In this document: positions 33,105 through 43,283 of the stretch, one piece after another | Numbering within the stretch: position 1 is the stretch's first letter | How the letters are laid out: each line of letters opens with the position of its first letter | Translations under genes and position numbers: made by a program | NCBI RefSeq assembly: GCF_000422965.1 | Contig: NZ_AUHB01000006.1 | Coordinates: 292,879 to 356,878 of the forward strand | Direction: 5' to 3' | DNA from: Pleomorphomonas oryzae DSM 16300 | Lineage (GTDB): Bacteria > Pseudomonadota > Alphaproteobacteria > Rhizobiales > Pleomorphomonadaceae | Length of the DNA: 64,000 nt | The notes under the pieces: generated by a model | Databases searched by the model: none | Seen by the model: only the letters and a program-made list of their open reading frames with translations | Told to the model about the DNA's origin: nothing

Positions 33105-34211
33105 TCAGGCGATTTCGCCGCAGACCACCGGCCTTGGCGTGCCCGTGGTGGTGGGGAAGGATGACGGCAACCCCTTCAGGCGTCGCGCGGCAAGATAGGC
33201 GAAGGCTTGCGCCTCGACGAAGTCGGCATCAAAGCCGACATCTCCAGCCGGCACGACCTCCACACCGGACCGCTCGGCAATCATGCGCACCATCACCGGG
33301 TTGCGTGCGCCGCCACCCGAGACGATGACCGTCCGAATCGGAGCCCCAGCGAGGCGCAGGCCGGCGGCGACGCCCTCGGCCGTGAACGCCGTAAGCGTCG
33401 CGACACGATCGGCAAACGGCAGGCGGGCGGCGGCATCGGCGCGGAAGGTATTGCGATCGAGCGACTTCGGGGCCGGCGTTTCGAAATGGGGATGATCCAT
33501 CAACTGGCTAAGCACGCTGGCATCCACGCGACCCTGCGCGGCGATGGCGCCATCGACGTCAAAGCGGGCACCCGTGGCATTGAACACGAGATCGTCGATC
33601 AGCGCGTTGCCCGGGCCGGTATCGAAAGCGGTAAGTTCGCCATCCTCGCCGATGAGCGTGACGTTGGCCACCCCCCCGATGTTGAGGAAGGCCACGGGCG
33701 GCGTGAGTCCGGCCTTCTGAGCCAATGCCCGATGGTAAACGGGCACCAGGGGAGCCCCCTGCCCGCCCTCGCGGATGTCGGCAGATCGGAAATCGTACAC
33801 CACTGGCAGATTGAAGCGCTCGGCGAGCACACCGGCGTCGCCGATCTGGGCGGTAAAGCCGCGATCAGGTGCGTGATGCACCGTCTGGCCGTGGAAACCG
33901 ATCACCTCCGGGCGGATGCCCTTCTTCTCGGCGGCGATCAGCAGCACCGCCACCGCGTGGGCGTGGGCGTCGGTGACAATGGTTTCCGCCTCGGCAAGCC
34001 TGCCAAAGCGGTCGTCGCGCGCGGTCATGCCGCGCGCATCTTTCAGAGCAGCCCGCAAAACCGCCCGCTCTTCGTCACCGTAAGCCTGGAATAGCGTCGG
34101 CCCGAATTCGGCGATCCCCTCGCCATCGGTGCGGATCAGCGCCGCGTCGACGCCGTCCATCGACGTACCGCTCATCAGACCGAGTGCCCACATGGCCGAA
34201 TCGTCCGACAT
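33105..34211 (-). CDS. anmK: Anhydro-N-acetylmuramic acid kinase
   Basis: 368-residue sugar kinase of the ASKHA fold. It opens and phosphorylates 1,6-anhydro-MurNAc during peptidoglycan recycling. Diagnostic segments are GLMSGTSMDGVDAALI at the N-terminus, IGFHGQTVHHAP, NIGGVANVT, FDTGPGNALIDD and VSGGGARNP. Length matches the family. ATG at 34211 has GAGG at good spacing. It is divergent from tyrS, the same neighbour pair seen in many alphaproteobacteria and gamma-proteobacteria. Confidence 0.96.
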   Translation of the reverse strand: MSDDSAMWALGLMSGTSMDGVDAALIRTDGEGIAEFGPTLFQAYGDEERAVLRAALKDARGMTARDDRFGRLAEAETIVTDAHAHAVAVLLIAAEKKGIRPEVIGFHGQTVHHAPDRGFTAQIGDAGVLAERFNLPVVYDFRSADIREGGQGAPLVPVYHRALAQKAGLTPPVAFLNIGGVANVTLIGEDGELTAFDTGPGNALIDDLVFNATGARFDVDGAIAAQGRVDASVLSQLMDHPHFETPAPKSLDRNTFRADAAARLPFADRVATLTAFTAEGVAAGLRLAGAPIRTVIVSGGGARNPVMVRMIAERSGVEVVPAGDVGFDADFVEAQAFAYLAARRLKGLPSSFPTTTGTPRPVVCGEIA

Positions 34212-34313
34212 TTTTGACCTCATACCCCGTGAAATCCCGCTTCGATCCTGATAGGAAGCCCAGCGGACTGATACGTCAATTCGGGTCCGCGAACAAACCA
34301 AAGGTAAAGAAAG

Positions 34314-35567
34314 ATGAGCGGCTTCAAGTCGGATTTCCTGCGCACGCTCGACGAGCGCGGCTTCATCCACCAGATCTCGGACCCCGAAGGTCTCGACGCA
34401 GCGTGCATGAAGGGTCCGATCACCGCCTATGTGGGCTATGACGCCACGGCCACCTCCATCCACATCGGCAACCTCATCACCGTCACCATGCTCTACTGGC
34501 TACAGGAGACCGGCCACCGGCCGATCAGCCTGATGGGCGGCGGCACGTCGATGGTCGGCGATCCCTCCTTCCGCGACGACCAGCGCAAGCTGCTGACGCC
34601 GGAGACCATTGCCACCAACATCGAGAGCATCAAGAAGGTCTATTCGCGCATCCTGCGCTACGGCGACGGTCCGACCGACGCCATCATGGCCAACAATGCC
34701 GACTGGCTGATGAAGCTCAACTACGTCGAGTTCCTGCGCGACGTCGGCCGCTTCTTCTCGGTCAACCGCATGCTGTCGTTTGACAGCGTCAAGTTGCGGC
34801 TCGACCGCGAGCAGTCGCTGTCCTTCCTCGAATTCAACTACATGATCATGCAGGGCTACGACTTCGTCGAGCTCAACCGCCGCTACGGCACGGTGCTCCA
34901 GATGGGCGGCTCCGACCAGTGGGGCAACATCGTCAACGGCGTCGACCTCAGCCACCGCATGGGTGGCCCGCAGCTCTACGCGCTGACGACGCCGCTGCTC
35001 ACCACCTCCTCGGGCCAGAAGATGGGCAAGACCGCCAATGGCGCCGTCTGGCTCAATAGCGACCTCTTCAGCCCCTATGATTTCTGGCAGTATTTCCGCA
35101 ACACTGAAGACGCCGACGTCGTCCGCTTCCTCAAGATCTTCACCCGTCTTTCGCTTTCGGAGATCGCCCGGCTGGGAGCCCTGGGCGGCGCCGAGATCAA
35201 TGAGGCCAAGAAGATCCTGGCCACCGAGGCGACTGCCGTCGTCCATGGGCGGGAAGCGGCGGACGCGGCCGCCGAGACGGCGCGGCTGACCTTCGAGGAA
35301 GGCGTCCACGCCGACGATCTGCCTACGCTGGAAATTCCGAAGGCCGATCTGGAAGCGGGTGTCGGCGTGCTCACCGCCTTCGTGCAGGCCGGCCTCGCCG
35401 CCTCCAACGGCGACGCCCGCCGCTCTGCCCAGGGCGGCGGCCTCAAGGTCAACGACCGCACGGTCACCGATCCGAAGGAAATGCTGACGCTTGAAAGTCT
35501 CAACAAGGACGGCGTCATCAAGCTGTCGCTCGGCAAGAAGAAGCACATCCTGCTGAAGCCGGTGTGA
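34314..35567 (+). CDS. tyrS: Tyrosyl-tRNA synthetase
   Basis: 417-residue class I aminoacyl-tRNA synthetase charging tRNA-Tyr. The HIGH-like site is HIGN (TSIHIGNLI, about residues 50-53), the KMSKS-like loop is KMGKT (about 238-242), and the tyrosine pocket sequence [11 protein letters not shown] plus GGSDQWGNI are present. The C-terminal S4-like RNA-binding region (about 350-417) is intact. An AAAGG-type ribosome-binding site precedes the ATG. Divergent from anmK. Confidence 0.97.
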   Translation: MSGFKSDFLRTLDERGFIHQISDPEGLDAACMKGPITAYVGYDATATSIHIGNLITVTMLYWLQETGHRPISLMGGGTSMVGDPSFRDDQRKLLTPETIATNIESIKKVYSRILRYGDGPTDAIMANNADWLMKLNYVEFLRDVGRFFSVNRMLSFDSVKLRLDREQSLSFLEFNYMIMQGYDFVELNRRYGTVLQMGGSDQWGNIVNGVDLSHRMGGPQLYALTTPLLTTSSGQKMGKTANGAVWLNSDLFSPYDFWQYFRNTEDADVVRFLKIFTRLSLSEIARLGALGGAEINEAKKILATEATAVVHGREAADAAAETARLTFEEGVHADDLPTLEIPKADLEAGVGVLTAFVQAGLAASNGDARRSAQGGGLKVNDRTVTDPKEMLTLESLNKDGVIKLSLGKKKHILLKPV

Positions 35568-35631
35568 TTGGCAGAGCGACCCGACATAAGAAGGCGCCGT
35601 CCGGCTCTCGCCGGGGGCGCTGGCCTGTAGG

Positions 35632-38055
35632 TTAAAGTGCCAAAGACTCGTCACGCAGAGGCAGCAGGGAGACGAGGCTCTCTTTTGGAAGAGCCTTCGA
35701 GAAATAGTATCCCTGGATAAGATCGCAGCCCAGGGCAGCCAGGAAGTTCAGTTGTTCCCTGGTCTCGACACCTTCTGCAACGACATCGAATGACATGACT
35801 TTCGCAAGTCCGATGATCGTCGATACCAAGCCGCACTGCTGAGTATCCGTAGGGATCCCGGTGATAAAGCTGCGATCGATCTTGATGCAGTCCCACGGCA
35901 TCTCTCTGAGATAGGAAAAGGACGAGTATCCCGTACCGAAATCGTCGATGGCGATACTGACGCCCATATCCTTCAACTCCTTGAGAAGCGGCGTCACCTC
36001 GTTCTCGCGCTCGATATAGGAGGATTCCGTTATTTCGATTTGAAGATTGCGGGCCGGGAAACCTGTCTTGGATAGGGTCTTCGACAGCATGGATATGAAA
36101 CTGCCGAATCTGACCTGGCTCGCCGATATGTTGACCGACACGGTAATGGGCGCATATCCGCCCTGAAGCCAATCCTGGCCATCCCGACAAGCTCGTTCGA
36201 GAACATACTCGCCCACGGCCTCGATAAGGCTGGTTCCTTCCGCCACAGGGATGAAATCGCTCGGAGGCACCACGCCAAGCTCCGGATCCGTCCATCTGGC
36301 GAGGGCCTCCACACCGCACAACTTATGGCTCACGGCATCGAACTGCGGTTGATAGTGAACCTGCAACACGTTGTTCGCCAAAGCATTCTTCAGTTTCACG
36401 CCCAGCTTTATCTTCTTTTGGCTCTCCGCGGTCAGCCGGTCCTCATAAACGCCGACCGACCCTCGCCTGTTGCGCTTTGCCTCATAGAGGGCGGCGTCGG
36501 CTTCCAGAAGTGCATCTTGACCGCCAGCGCCCAACTTGTAGCTCACCCCGAGCGTCGCAGAGGAAAACACTTCCAAGCTGTCGTCGATGCGGACGGTCTG
36601 GCCCAGAGTGGTTTGAATTTTCTCGAGCGTGCTTTCGATGAAAAAGCCATCTTCCGAACGAATGAGAAATGCGAATTCATCGCCGCCGATGCGGCACAGG
36701 ATGTCGTCCGGCTTGAGATGCTCCTGCCGGATCGCATCCAGACGGTTGGCAACGACCTGGAGGACGCGATCGCCCGCCCCATGGCCATAACTGTCATTCA
36801 CATCCTTGAAGTGGTCGAGATCGACAATGATCAGCACAAAGGGAGTGTCTTTGAGTTCGGCAAGGCGCTGATCGAGAATACGACGGTTGGCAAGGCCGGT
36901 CAGTTGGTCTCGCGAGGCAAGATATCCCAACCGCTCCTGAGTATTCTTTTGCTCGGTGATATCGATGAGCGAGTAGACATAGGTCTCGCCCCCCTCGGTA
37001 TCCTCTCCGGCGGGAGTAATGGAGAGAATCCCAGGCCGATTCCTGTCCTTCCCGAACATCACTTCCCGCCGCCACATCTCCTTGGAATTTTGCGGAAGCG
37101 GAACCGGTTTCCCATCCCACCAGAAGGCTTCGCTCAGACTGACCAGACTTGGCTCGCCAGCCTCCCCGATGCCGAGCATCCGCTGAAAGGCAGCGTTGGC
37201 TTTGAGCATGGCGCCGGTCGGGCCGACAATCGCGAGACCTTCGGTTGAATTCTTGAAGACGATATCGCCGCGCCGAACATCCTGATCCTTCTTCGCCATT
37301 TCCCTGATCAGCTGAGCACTGCTGGAGACCAGGAGGCGCCAGCGAACCGTGTCCGTCTCCAGATAATCGACGAAAGCCTTTCGCTGCCAGAGAATGAAAA
37401 GGCCAAGCGGAACGCCGAAGGCGGCGGCTATCAAAACCTTGCCGGAAAGCCCTCCAAAGACGATCGCAGCGATTTGCGCGTTGATGCCGAAGGCGATGAA
37501 GGGAAACGCGATGCCGTCCAGCACGAGAACCAGGACGAAGGAAAGAATGTAAATCGTCGCGGTAATGGCAAGCGCCGGCTTTCTCTTCTTCGTAAACTCG
37601 AAAATATAGAGGAGAATCAACAGCTCACTGACAATCAGGACACCGCCGAGCGCGATCAGGAACGTCGAAACCTCGAACATCCCGGTGGGAACGCCGTGCG
37701 GATTGATGACCCCTTTCGTTTCCAGGACGGACTGCGTCAGGAAAGAAAAGGCGATGTTGAAGAGATCGACGACAAAGACCAGTCGAACCAAATGGCGCAG
37801 GATGAAAGCGTTTCGCTCGACCCAGACGAACATCACCGACGTCATCATGAAGGCGCCGTAACAGAGATTGCCGCCTGAAACGACGATGCCGTCGGCGACC
37901 GGCAGGGAGTAGACGTTCCCCATGAAACCGCCGATCAGCAGCACCAGAGAAATATAGACGTAGAAATGAACCTGGCGGATCGGGCCGGAAAGGGTCGTAA
38001 AATAGAGAGGAAACACCGAGAAGGCGGCTATTTGCAAAACCAGCAAAGCAAACAT
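35632..38055 (-). CDS. Membrane-anchored PAS-GGDEF-EAL protein (c-di-GMP metabolism)
   Basis: 807 residues. The first 245 residues carry about seven hydrophobic helices of a sensor domain I cannot name. A PAS-like region follows (about 270-380, NSTEGLAIVGPTGAMLK). The GGDEF domain (about 395-550) keeps RIGGDEF and DLDHFKDVNDSYGHG, so it should make c-di-GMP; the usual RxxD inhibitory site reads KPDD. The EAL domain (about 565-800) retains VEALARW, DDFGTGYSS and AEGVET, so it should also degrade c-di-GMP. Both halves look catalytically competent. A large AT-rich gap lies upstream. The signal and net activity are unknown. Confidence 0.92.
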   Translation of the reverse strand: MFALLVLQIAAFSVFPLYFTTLSGPIRQVHFYVYISLVLLIGGFMGNVYSLPVADGIVVSGGNLCYGAFMMTSVMFVWVERNAFILRHLVRLVFVVDLFNIAFSFLTQSVLETKGVINPHGVPTGMFEVSTFLIALGGVLIVSELLILLYIFEFTKKRKPALAITATIYILSFVLVLVLDGIAFPFIAFGINAQIAAIVFGGLSGKVLIAAAFGVPLGLFILWQRKAFVDYLETDTVRWRLLVSSSAQLIREMAKKDQDVRRGDIVFKNSTEGLAIVGPTGAMLKANAAFQRMLGIGEAGEPSLVSLSEAFWWDGKPVPLPQNSKEMWRREVMFGKDRNRPGILSITPAGEDTEGGETYVYSLIDITEQKNTQERLGYLASRDQLTGLANRRILDQRLAELKDTPFVLIIVDLDHFKDVNDSYGHGAGDRVLQVVANRLDAIRQEHLKPDDILCRIGGDEFAFLIRSEDGFFIESTLEKIQTTLGQTVRIDDSLEVFSSATLGVSYKLGAGGQDALLEADAALYEAKRNRRGSVGVYEDRLTAESQKKIKLGVKLKNALANNVLQVHYQPQFDAVSHKLCGVEALARWTDPELGVVPPSDFIPVAEGTSLIEAVGEYVLERACRDGQDWLQGGYAPITVSVNISASQVRFGSFISMLSKTLSKTGFPARNLQIEITESSYIERENEVTPLLKELKDMGVSIAIDDFGTGYSSFSYLREMPWDCIKIDRSFITGIPTDTQQCGLVSTIIGLAKVMSFDVVAEGVETREQLNFLAALGCDLIQGYYFSKALPKESLVSLLPLRDESLAL

Positions 38056-38443
38056 GACGGCTAATCCGGATTTGGATTATTGGAGAGTTGTGGTGTGCCG
38101 TGCAGAGCTCGGCGCCACATAAGCGCCGACGCACGGCTTACCGTCCTTCTCGTTGGCCGAACCTCGTCCGCACCCGAAGCCGATGTGCCATTTTCGTGCC
38201 CCCCAACAAACAGCCCAGCAGTCACATAAATCAAACTAACACTGTAGGCGCATTTGCTCATCTGAACTATTGGCACTGCCAACTATCAGAAAGTCTATCT
38301 CCTTGACCCATGAGGGATTTACTGCTTTCCGATTGGGCACGGAGGCGAGGAGCGACACCCTTTTGGCGAGAAATTTGGCAACGCAGCCGCGTCGCCCTCC
38401 GGCTGCGCGGCATTGCCTTCGCCTGTCGTCCATCGGCGAGACG
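38056..38443. other. Intergenic region upstream of the GGDEF-EAL gene
   Basis: 388 bases with no supported gene. The central part (38210-38310) is markedly AT-richer than the surroundings. It contains a perfect palindrome TTGGCA-C-TGCCAA at 38270-38282, a possible operator. The leftward promoter of the GGDEF-EAL gene should be here. Short open frames in this stretch lack ribosome-binding sites and recognisable composition, so I did not call them. Confidence 0.45.
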
Positions 38444-41400
38444 CTATTTCAGCTCAAACAGGCGTCGGAAAATACCCGGCGCGATGGCCGACAGCGGGTT
38501 GACCGACAGCGATGGCGCATCGATCGGCCCGTTGAGGCGATAGGAAACGCCGAGCAGGCCGGAGCGACCGCCCCCGGCGAAGATCGTCTGGCCGAGCACC
38601 GGGATGGCCGCCAACACGCTGTCGAGTTGGCTGGCCGGCAGATAACTGCCGGCAAGGCGCAATGCGTTCTTCGAGAAATCGACATCGCCAGCCATGGTGA
38701 GACCGGCCGTCTCGGTCCGGATGAAACCCTCGCCGATCGACAGCATGCCGTTGCCAAACTTCACATCGAAGATCAGCCGACCGATATCGGCCGTCGACAG
38801 ACCCTCGGTCGGGCCATTGCGCGAGGCGGTCGAGAGCTGCGCCAGGGCAGGCTCTTCCACGACTTTCCAGCGGCTACCATCGATGCTGGCCGACAGGATG
38901 CCATTGTCGTCGATAACCCCTGTCAGCGTAGCGCGCCCGCCGTAGACACGCCGATAGACACCAAGGAAGCGCAGAAGCCGCCCCACCTCGCCGGCCTCTA
39001 CCTTGATGTCCCTCCCCTTCGCACCAGGTTGCAACGTCGCCGACGCCGAGCCGCCACCCGACGTCTGCACCGTCAACGATAGATCGTCGATCCTTCCGCC
39101 CGAGATCGCCGCTGAGAGGTTGAGCCCATCAAGTTGCTCGCCTCCCTCGCCAGACACGTTGGCAATGGCGGCAGACAGGTCAAGCGACATATCGCCGGGC
39201 ATACCCGGTGCTGACGTTCGGCGCAAAAGGCTGCTGACCAGCGAGCGTGCGTCGAGGCGAGAGCCGTTGACTGTGATCTTGAGACCACCGTCGCCCCTCG
39301 AAGCCTTGAGAGCCAGACGGTCCGCAGGCGAAAAATTGAATTTGGTGAGGTTGGCGCCCACGAAGCCGCCCTTGGCATCGAGGCTAATCTGCCCTTCGAC
39401 CTCAGCCGCTCCCGCCTTCAGCGCAAGGTTGGTCACGGCGGTGCCACCTGCCCGCGCCGTCATATCGAAAGCCAGCGTGCCCGGCTTGCCGACCGGCTTG
39501 CGAAATCCGACCAGCGGCAAATTGATGCCGGCTTTGGCGAGATTGACCGTGACATGACGCGACTCTCCGTTGTCAGTCATTTCAACGGAAACGACGCCGT
39601 CGAGCATGTCACCGAAATCGAGGCCATAGCCCTTGGCCGCACCGGCATCGAGATCAAGCTTGACCACCGATTTCGCCGCGCCGTCGCCTGAGAGCGGTTG
39701 CGTCAAGAAAATATCGGCCGGCGCGCCATCGATCGACGCCTTGCCACTGACATGCGCCGCACCGTCATGCAGCTCAATGGCAAGATTGCCATCCGTCACC
39801 GCTCGCCCGTTGATCGGCGCGCCTGGATCGAAACCGGTCAGATCGATCCGGCCATTATAGATGATGTCGGTATCGGCTATTTCGTCCGCGAGCGGCAAGC
39901 GGATGGACAAATCGGCGGTCATGTCGCCGGCGGCACGGGCGGGATCGGGCGAAAAATCGCCCGCCTCGGCAAGCTGCAGACGGTTCCACAGGGCGATGCC
40001 GGCGGCCGCCGAGCCGGAAAGCTTGAGTGCAACCTCGCCGTCCGGCACCTTTGCATTCACCATCGGAACCACGAAGGTGGAAGGCCCGATGTTGAGGCGC
40101 CGCCCTTCCCCGAGGTCGACCCAACCGCTGTCGACCGTAACCTCGAAGCGGTTGCCGGAGAGCTTCCCGCGCCCAAATGCATCGCGGATCAGGGGTGCGT
40201 CATCGAACGGTGTAAAGGCGCCTTCGGAAAAATCGAAAGCGACAATGGCATCTGGGGGGGTGCTGCCGCCTGCCATTTGGTCGCCACGCATGGAGATGTC
40301 TACCGTCGCGTTGGAGATCAGCCCCGAATGGATATGCTTGCCGATCCAGTCGCGCACCTCGGGTGCGACCGTGGTCGGCCAGAGCACCTTCAACGCGGCA
40401 GCCGGCAGACGTGGCGATACGCCCGAGAGCACCGCGAAAGAGGCCCCTTCTTTGTGTGAGGCCCGCGCCGCCGCCGTAAAGCTGATGCCGGCTCCCTCGA
40501 CATGCATGTCGTCCATGACGAGCAACGCGGCGGCTTGATCGTAACTGCCGGCGATCCGCCCGCCGCTGGTCCGTATGCCACTCAGGACGTCTTGCCCTTC
40601 GAGCTGCATGTCGAAGGTCCAGAGCTTGGTGCCACGAGGCGGCACCACTTCACCATGGGCGAGCAGATAGCCGGTACTGAGAATGATCGGTGATGGGTTG
40701 AGAGAGATCGATCGCTTCTCGGGATTCCAGGTGAAATCAAGCCGGACCGGCGCCGTGAGCGCGTCCAGGTCGCTATCGCCAAAATGAAGCGAAGGTCCGA
40801 CCGTCACCTGCCAGCCGGCAGCGGTGACGCCCTTTTCAGAATCGACCGTAACGGTGCCGGTCCATCCGATCGTGCCCGACAGGTTGAGATCGTCGCGGCC
40901 CGCCGCCGAAGCGAGATCGGCAAGATCGAAACCACGCGTCTCGCTGTTGACGACGATCGGAGCGCCCGGCGCCGGCAGATCTGCGGTGAGCCGCACCGAA
41001 ACGGCACCGTTGGCCCCAAGACCAATCGCCTGAGCCTCGATGGTGCGACCGTCCCTAACGCCGCCGGTTACCGACACGTCGGATACGATTTCGCGGCGCG
41101 CTTTTCCCGGCCGCTCGATGCCAAATCCGAAGGAGCGGATCTCGAAAAAACGCAGACCGTTTTCCTCGACCGCCTGACGCACCGCCGTGATCACCTGGTC
41201 GAGCGGCGGCAATTTCGAATTGGGCCCGATATCGCTGACCAGAACATGGTCCAGCTCCACGCCATCTATCGGAGCGATGTTGGCTGTCGGTTTTGGCCAG
41301 CGAGCGGCGATGCGCAATTCGTTGATCGACACGATGAGATCGTTCGGCCGCTCCAGTCTGATGTCGCGAATGACGAGATTGGGATTAAGATCGTCGGCAA

Positions 41401-41674
41401 TTTCGATGCCGGCAAGACCGACGCTGACATTGGCACCATTGCCGTTGGCAGCCATGACCGATTCGATCCGGCTCGCCAGGAACGGCAGGAACAGCGGCCC
41501 TTGCAACAGGCGCCAAACTAAAAAAGCAACCGCGATACCGGTTACGGCGAACAAAATCACCGCGAACCGGAGGGCGCGTCTCCACCAGCGCGTTCGGCCG
41601 TTCGGCTTTTTTCCGTCGATACCGGTCCCCGCTATGTCGGCGTCCTCCCTGATCGAGCTTGGCCGGCAGAGCAC
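38444..41674 (-). CDS. Very large AsmA/YhdP-like envelope protein (DUF3971 / AsmA-like C-terminal)
   Basis: About 1,076 residues. One N-terminal transmembrane helix (RFAVILFAVTGIAVAFLVW) is followed by a long periplasmic beta-rich body of repeating hydrophobic strands. The C-terminal LRLAGSYLPASQLDSVLAAIPVLG and GLLGVSYRLNGPIDAPSLSVNPLSA match the YhdP/AsmA-like end, a family thought to form hydrophobic grooves that move phospholipid to the outer membrane. GTG at 41674 is given as start, but it has no clear ribosome-binding site and a TTG at 41737 is also possible. Its start faces ygfZ across about 110 bases. Confidence 0.85.
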   Translation of the reverse strand: MLCRPSSIREDADIAGTGIDGKKPNGRTRWWRRALRFAVILFAVTGIAVAFLVWRLLQGPLFLPFLASRIESVMAANGNGANVSVGLAGIEIADDLNPNLVIRDIRLERPNDLIVSINELRIAARWPKPTANIAPIDGVELDHVLVSDIGPNSKLPPLDQVITAVRQAVEENGLRFFEIRSFGFGIERPGKARREIVSDVSVTGGVRDGRTIEAQAIGLGANGAVSVRLTADLPAPGAPIVVNSETRGFDLADLASAAGRDDLNLSGTIGWTGTVTVDSEKGVTAAGWQVTVGPSLHFGDSDLDALTAPVRLDFTWNPEKRSISLNPSPIILSTGYLLAHGEVVPPRGTKLWTFDMQLEGQDVLSGIRTSGGRIAGSYDQAAALLVMDDMHVEGAGISFTAAARASHKEGASFAVLSGVSPRLPAAALKVLWPTTVAPEVRDWIGKHIHSGLISNATVDISMRGDQMAGGSTPPDAIVAFDFSEGAFTPFDDAPLIRDAFGRGKLSGNRFEVTVDSGWVDLGEGRRLNIGPSTFVVPMVNAKVPDGEVALKLSGSAAAGIALWNRLQLAEAGDFSPDPARAAGDMTADLSIRLPLADEIADTDIIYNGRIDLTGFDPGAPINGRAVTDGNLAIELHDGAAHVSGKASIDGAPADIFLTQPLSGDGAAKSVVKLDLDAGAAKGYGLDFGDMLDGVVSVEMTDNGESRHVTVNLAKAGINLPLVGFRKPVGKPGTLAFDMTARAGGTAVTNLALKAGAAEVEGQISLDAKGGFVGANLTKFNFSPADRLALKASRGDGGLKITVNGSRLDARSLVSSLLRRTSAPGMPGDMSLDLSAAIANVSGEGGEQLDGLNLSAAISGGRIDDLSLTVQTSGGGSASATLQPGAKGRDIKVEAGEVGRLLRFLGVYRRVYGGRATLTGVIDDNGILSASIDGSRWKVVEEPALAQLSTASRNGPTEGLSTADIGRLIFDVKFGNGMLSIGEGFIRTETAGLTMAGDVDFSKNALRLAGSYLPASQLDSVLAAIPVLGQTIFAGGGRSGLLGVSYRLNGPIDAPSLSVNPLSAIAPGIFRRLFELK

Positions 41675-41787
41675 CGGGCCAGAATCATCTTTGGCAGTGG
41701 TGCCAGACTTGCCTCTCTTCTGACAGCCGGCTACCAATCGGAAACTACGTAGCGGTCACGCGCTGACACGATCGGAAAGATCCCACC

Positions 41788-42657
41788 ATGGCCGATTCCT
41801 TCCTCTGCCGTCTCGAAAGCCGTAGCCTCGTTGAAGTCGCCGGTCCAGAGGCGTCCGACTTTCTCGACCGCATGATTACACAAAACACCGAAGCCGCGGA
41901 CGGACGAACCGCCGCCTTCGGCGCGCTCCTGACACCGCAGGGCAAGATCATTTCGGATTTTCTTGTTGTCCGGCAGGAAAATGGCGGATTTCTGCTCGAT
42001 GCGCCGTCCACTGGCGCCAACGACCTCCGCAAGCGCCTGACAATGTTCAAGCTGCGCGCTGACGTGACCATCCAGGCCTCGCCACTCGTTGTGTATGCCG
42101 GAGTAGGCACGCCACCCGATGCCGGTCTTCTGGCCATCGATCCTCGTCATCAGGATCTCGGCTGGCGTATCTACGCGCCGGAGGGATCGGTGGCGACCAA
42201 CGCCGATGAGGCGACCTGGCAGGCCCATCGCGTTTCGCTCGGCATTCCGGAAGCCGGCGCCGATCTGCCGCTTCTCGACGCCTTTCCCCACGACCTTGCC
42301 ATGGATAGCCTCAAGGGCGTCGACTTCGACAAGGGCTGCTACGTCGGCCAGGAAGTGGTGAGCCGCATGCGTTATCGCGGTACCGCCCGCCGCCGGCCTG
42401 TCCTGATCTCAGCCGAGGCGGGTTTGCCGTCGGCCGGCACCGAAATCCTGATCGGCGGCCGGGTTGCCGGCCATCTCGGCTCGGCGAGCGGCGCCAACGG
42501 CATCGCGGTCCTAAGGCTCGATCGCGTCCGCGATGCGATGAGCTCAAGCGAGGCCATCACCGTGGACGGCCTGCCGGTTTCGGTTGCGCTTCCGGCATGG
42601 GCCGACTACGGCTGGCCAGAGACTGCAAAACCCGACGCATCCAAACCGGACGACTGA
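41788..42657 (+). CDS. ygfZ: Folate-binding protein YgfZ/GcvT-like
   Basis: 289-residue GcvT-fold protein that needs folate and supports repair or assembly of certain Fe-S enzymes. The diagnostic segment KGCYVGQEVVSRM (about residues 183-195), with the conserved cysteine, is complete. The N-terminal LEVAGPEASDFLDRMITQNT-like region, cited here as PEASDFLDRMITQN, is also typical. It is the first gene of a three-gene operon: the HD gene starts five bases later and the phosphatase overlaps that by four. Divergent from the AsmA-like gene. Confidence 0.94.
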   Translation: MADSFLCRLESRSLVEVAGPEASDFLDRMITQNTEAADGRTAAFGALLTPQGKIISDFLVVRQENGGFLLDAPSTGANDLRKRLTMFKLRADVTIQASPLVVYAGVGTPPDAGLLAIDPRHQDLGWRIYAPEGSVATNADEATWQAHRVSLGIPEAGADLPLLDAFPHDLAMDSLKGVDFDKGCYVGQEVVSRMRYRGTARRRPVLISAEAGLPSAGTEILIGGRVAGHLGSASGANGIAVLRLDRVRDAMSSSEAITVDGLPVSVALPAWADYGWPETAKPDASKPDD

Positions 42658-42662
42658 CATCT

Positions 42663-43283
42663 ATGGCCGACAAAGCCGGCTCTCCACCCCGCGCCTGGCA
42701 GCGCATGCTATCGGGACGACGGCTTGATCTTCTCGACCCCTCGCCGCTCGACGTCGAGATCACCGATATTGCCCACGGACTGGCACGCGTCGCCCGCTGG
42801 AACGGCCAGACCATTGGCGATCACGCCTTTTCGGTGGCCCAGCATTGCCTTGTCGTCGAGGACATCGCCGGCCTACTCGAGCCGGAACTCACCGTTTGCC
42901 AGCGCCTCATCGTGCTGTTGCACGATGCCCCTGAATATGTAATCGGCGACATGATCTCGCCGTTCAAGGCGGTGATGGGCGGCGACTACAAGACAGTCGA
43001 GAAGCGTCTCGCCGATGCCATTCATCGTCGTTTCGGGCTTGAAAAATACGACACCGAGCGTCTCAAGAGGCTCGCCAAGAAGGCCGATCTCATGTCGGCT
43101 TATTTCGAAGCGGTGGAGCTGGCCGGCTTCACCACCGAGGAGGCGAAGCGTATCTTTGGCGTGCCAAAAGGCATCGGCCGCCAGACCCCGGCAGGGCCGG
43201 CGCTCGGCCTCGATCCTCTGCCCACCGTCTCAGCGGAAGAAGCCTTCCTCAATCGATTCCAACAGCTCGAAAGCCAGAGATGA
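42663..43283 (+). CDS. HD-domain phosphohydrolase (YfbR-like)
   Basis: 206-residue cytoplasmic HD-fold enzyme. Metal ligands are visible as the histidine in AQHCLVVED, the HD pair in LLHDAPEYVIGD (about residues 74-85) and a later Asp in KKADLMSAYFEAVE. The arrangement resembles the YfbR nucleotidase family, which removes phosphate from deoxynucleoside monophosphates, but substrate is not proven. It lies between ygfZ (five bases) and a tyrosine-phosphatase gene (four-base ATGA overlap), so the three are translated together. Confidence 0.87.
   Translation: MADKAGSPPRAWQRMLSGRRLDLLDPSPLDVEITDIAHGLARVARWNGQTIGDHAFSVAQHCLVVEDIAGLLEPELTVCQRLIVLLHDAPEYVIGDMISPFKAVMGGDYKTVEKRLADAIHRRFGLEKYDTERLKRLAKKADLMSAYFEAVELAGFTTEEAKRIFGVPKGIGRQTPAGPALGLDPLPTVSAEEAFLNRFQQLESQR

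Noticed and set aside
38061..38282. Possible 73-codon gene between the GGDEF-EAL and AsmA-like genes.
   Set aside because: No ribosome-binding site, unusual composition and overlap with the probable promoter region.
38270..38290. TTGGCAC as a sigma-54 -24 element.
   Set aside because: The matching TTGC -12 element is absent at the required spacing on either strand.
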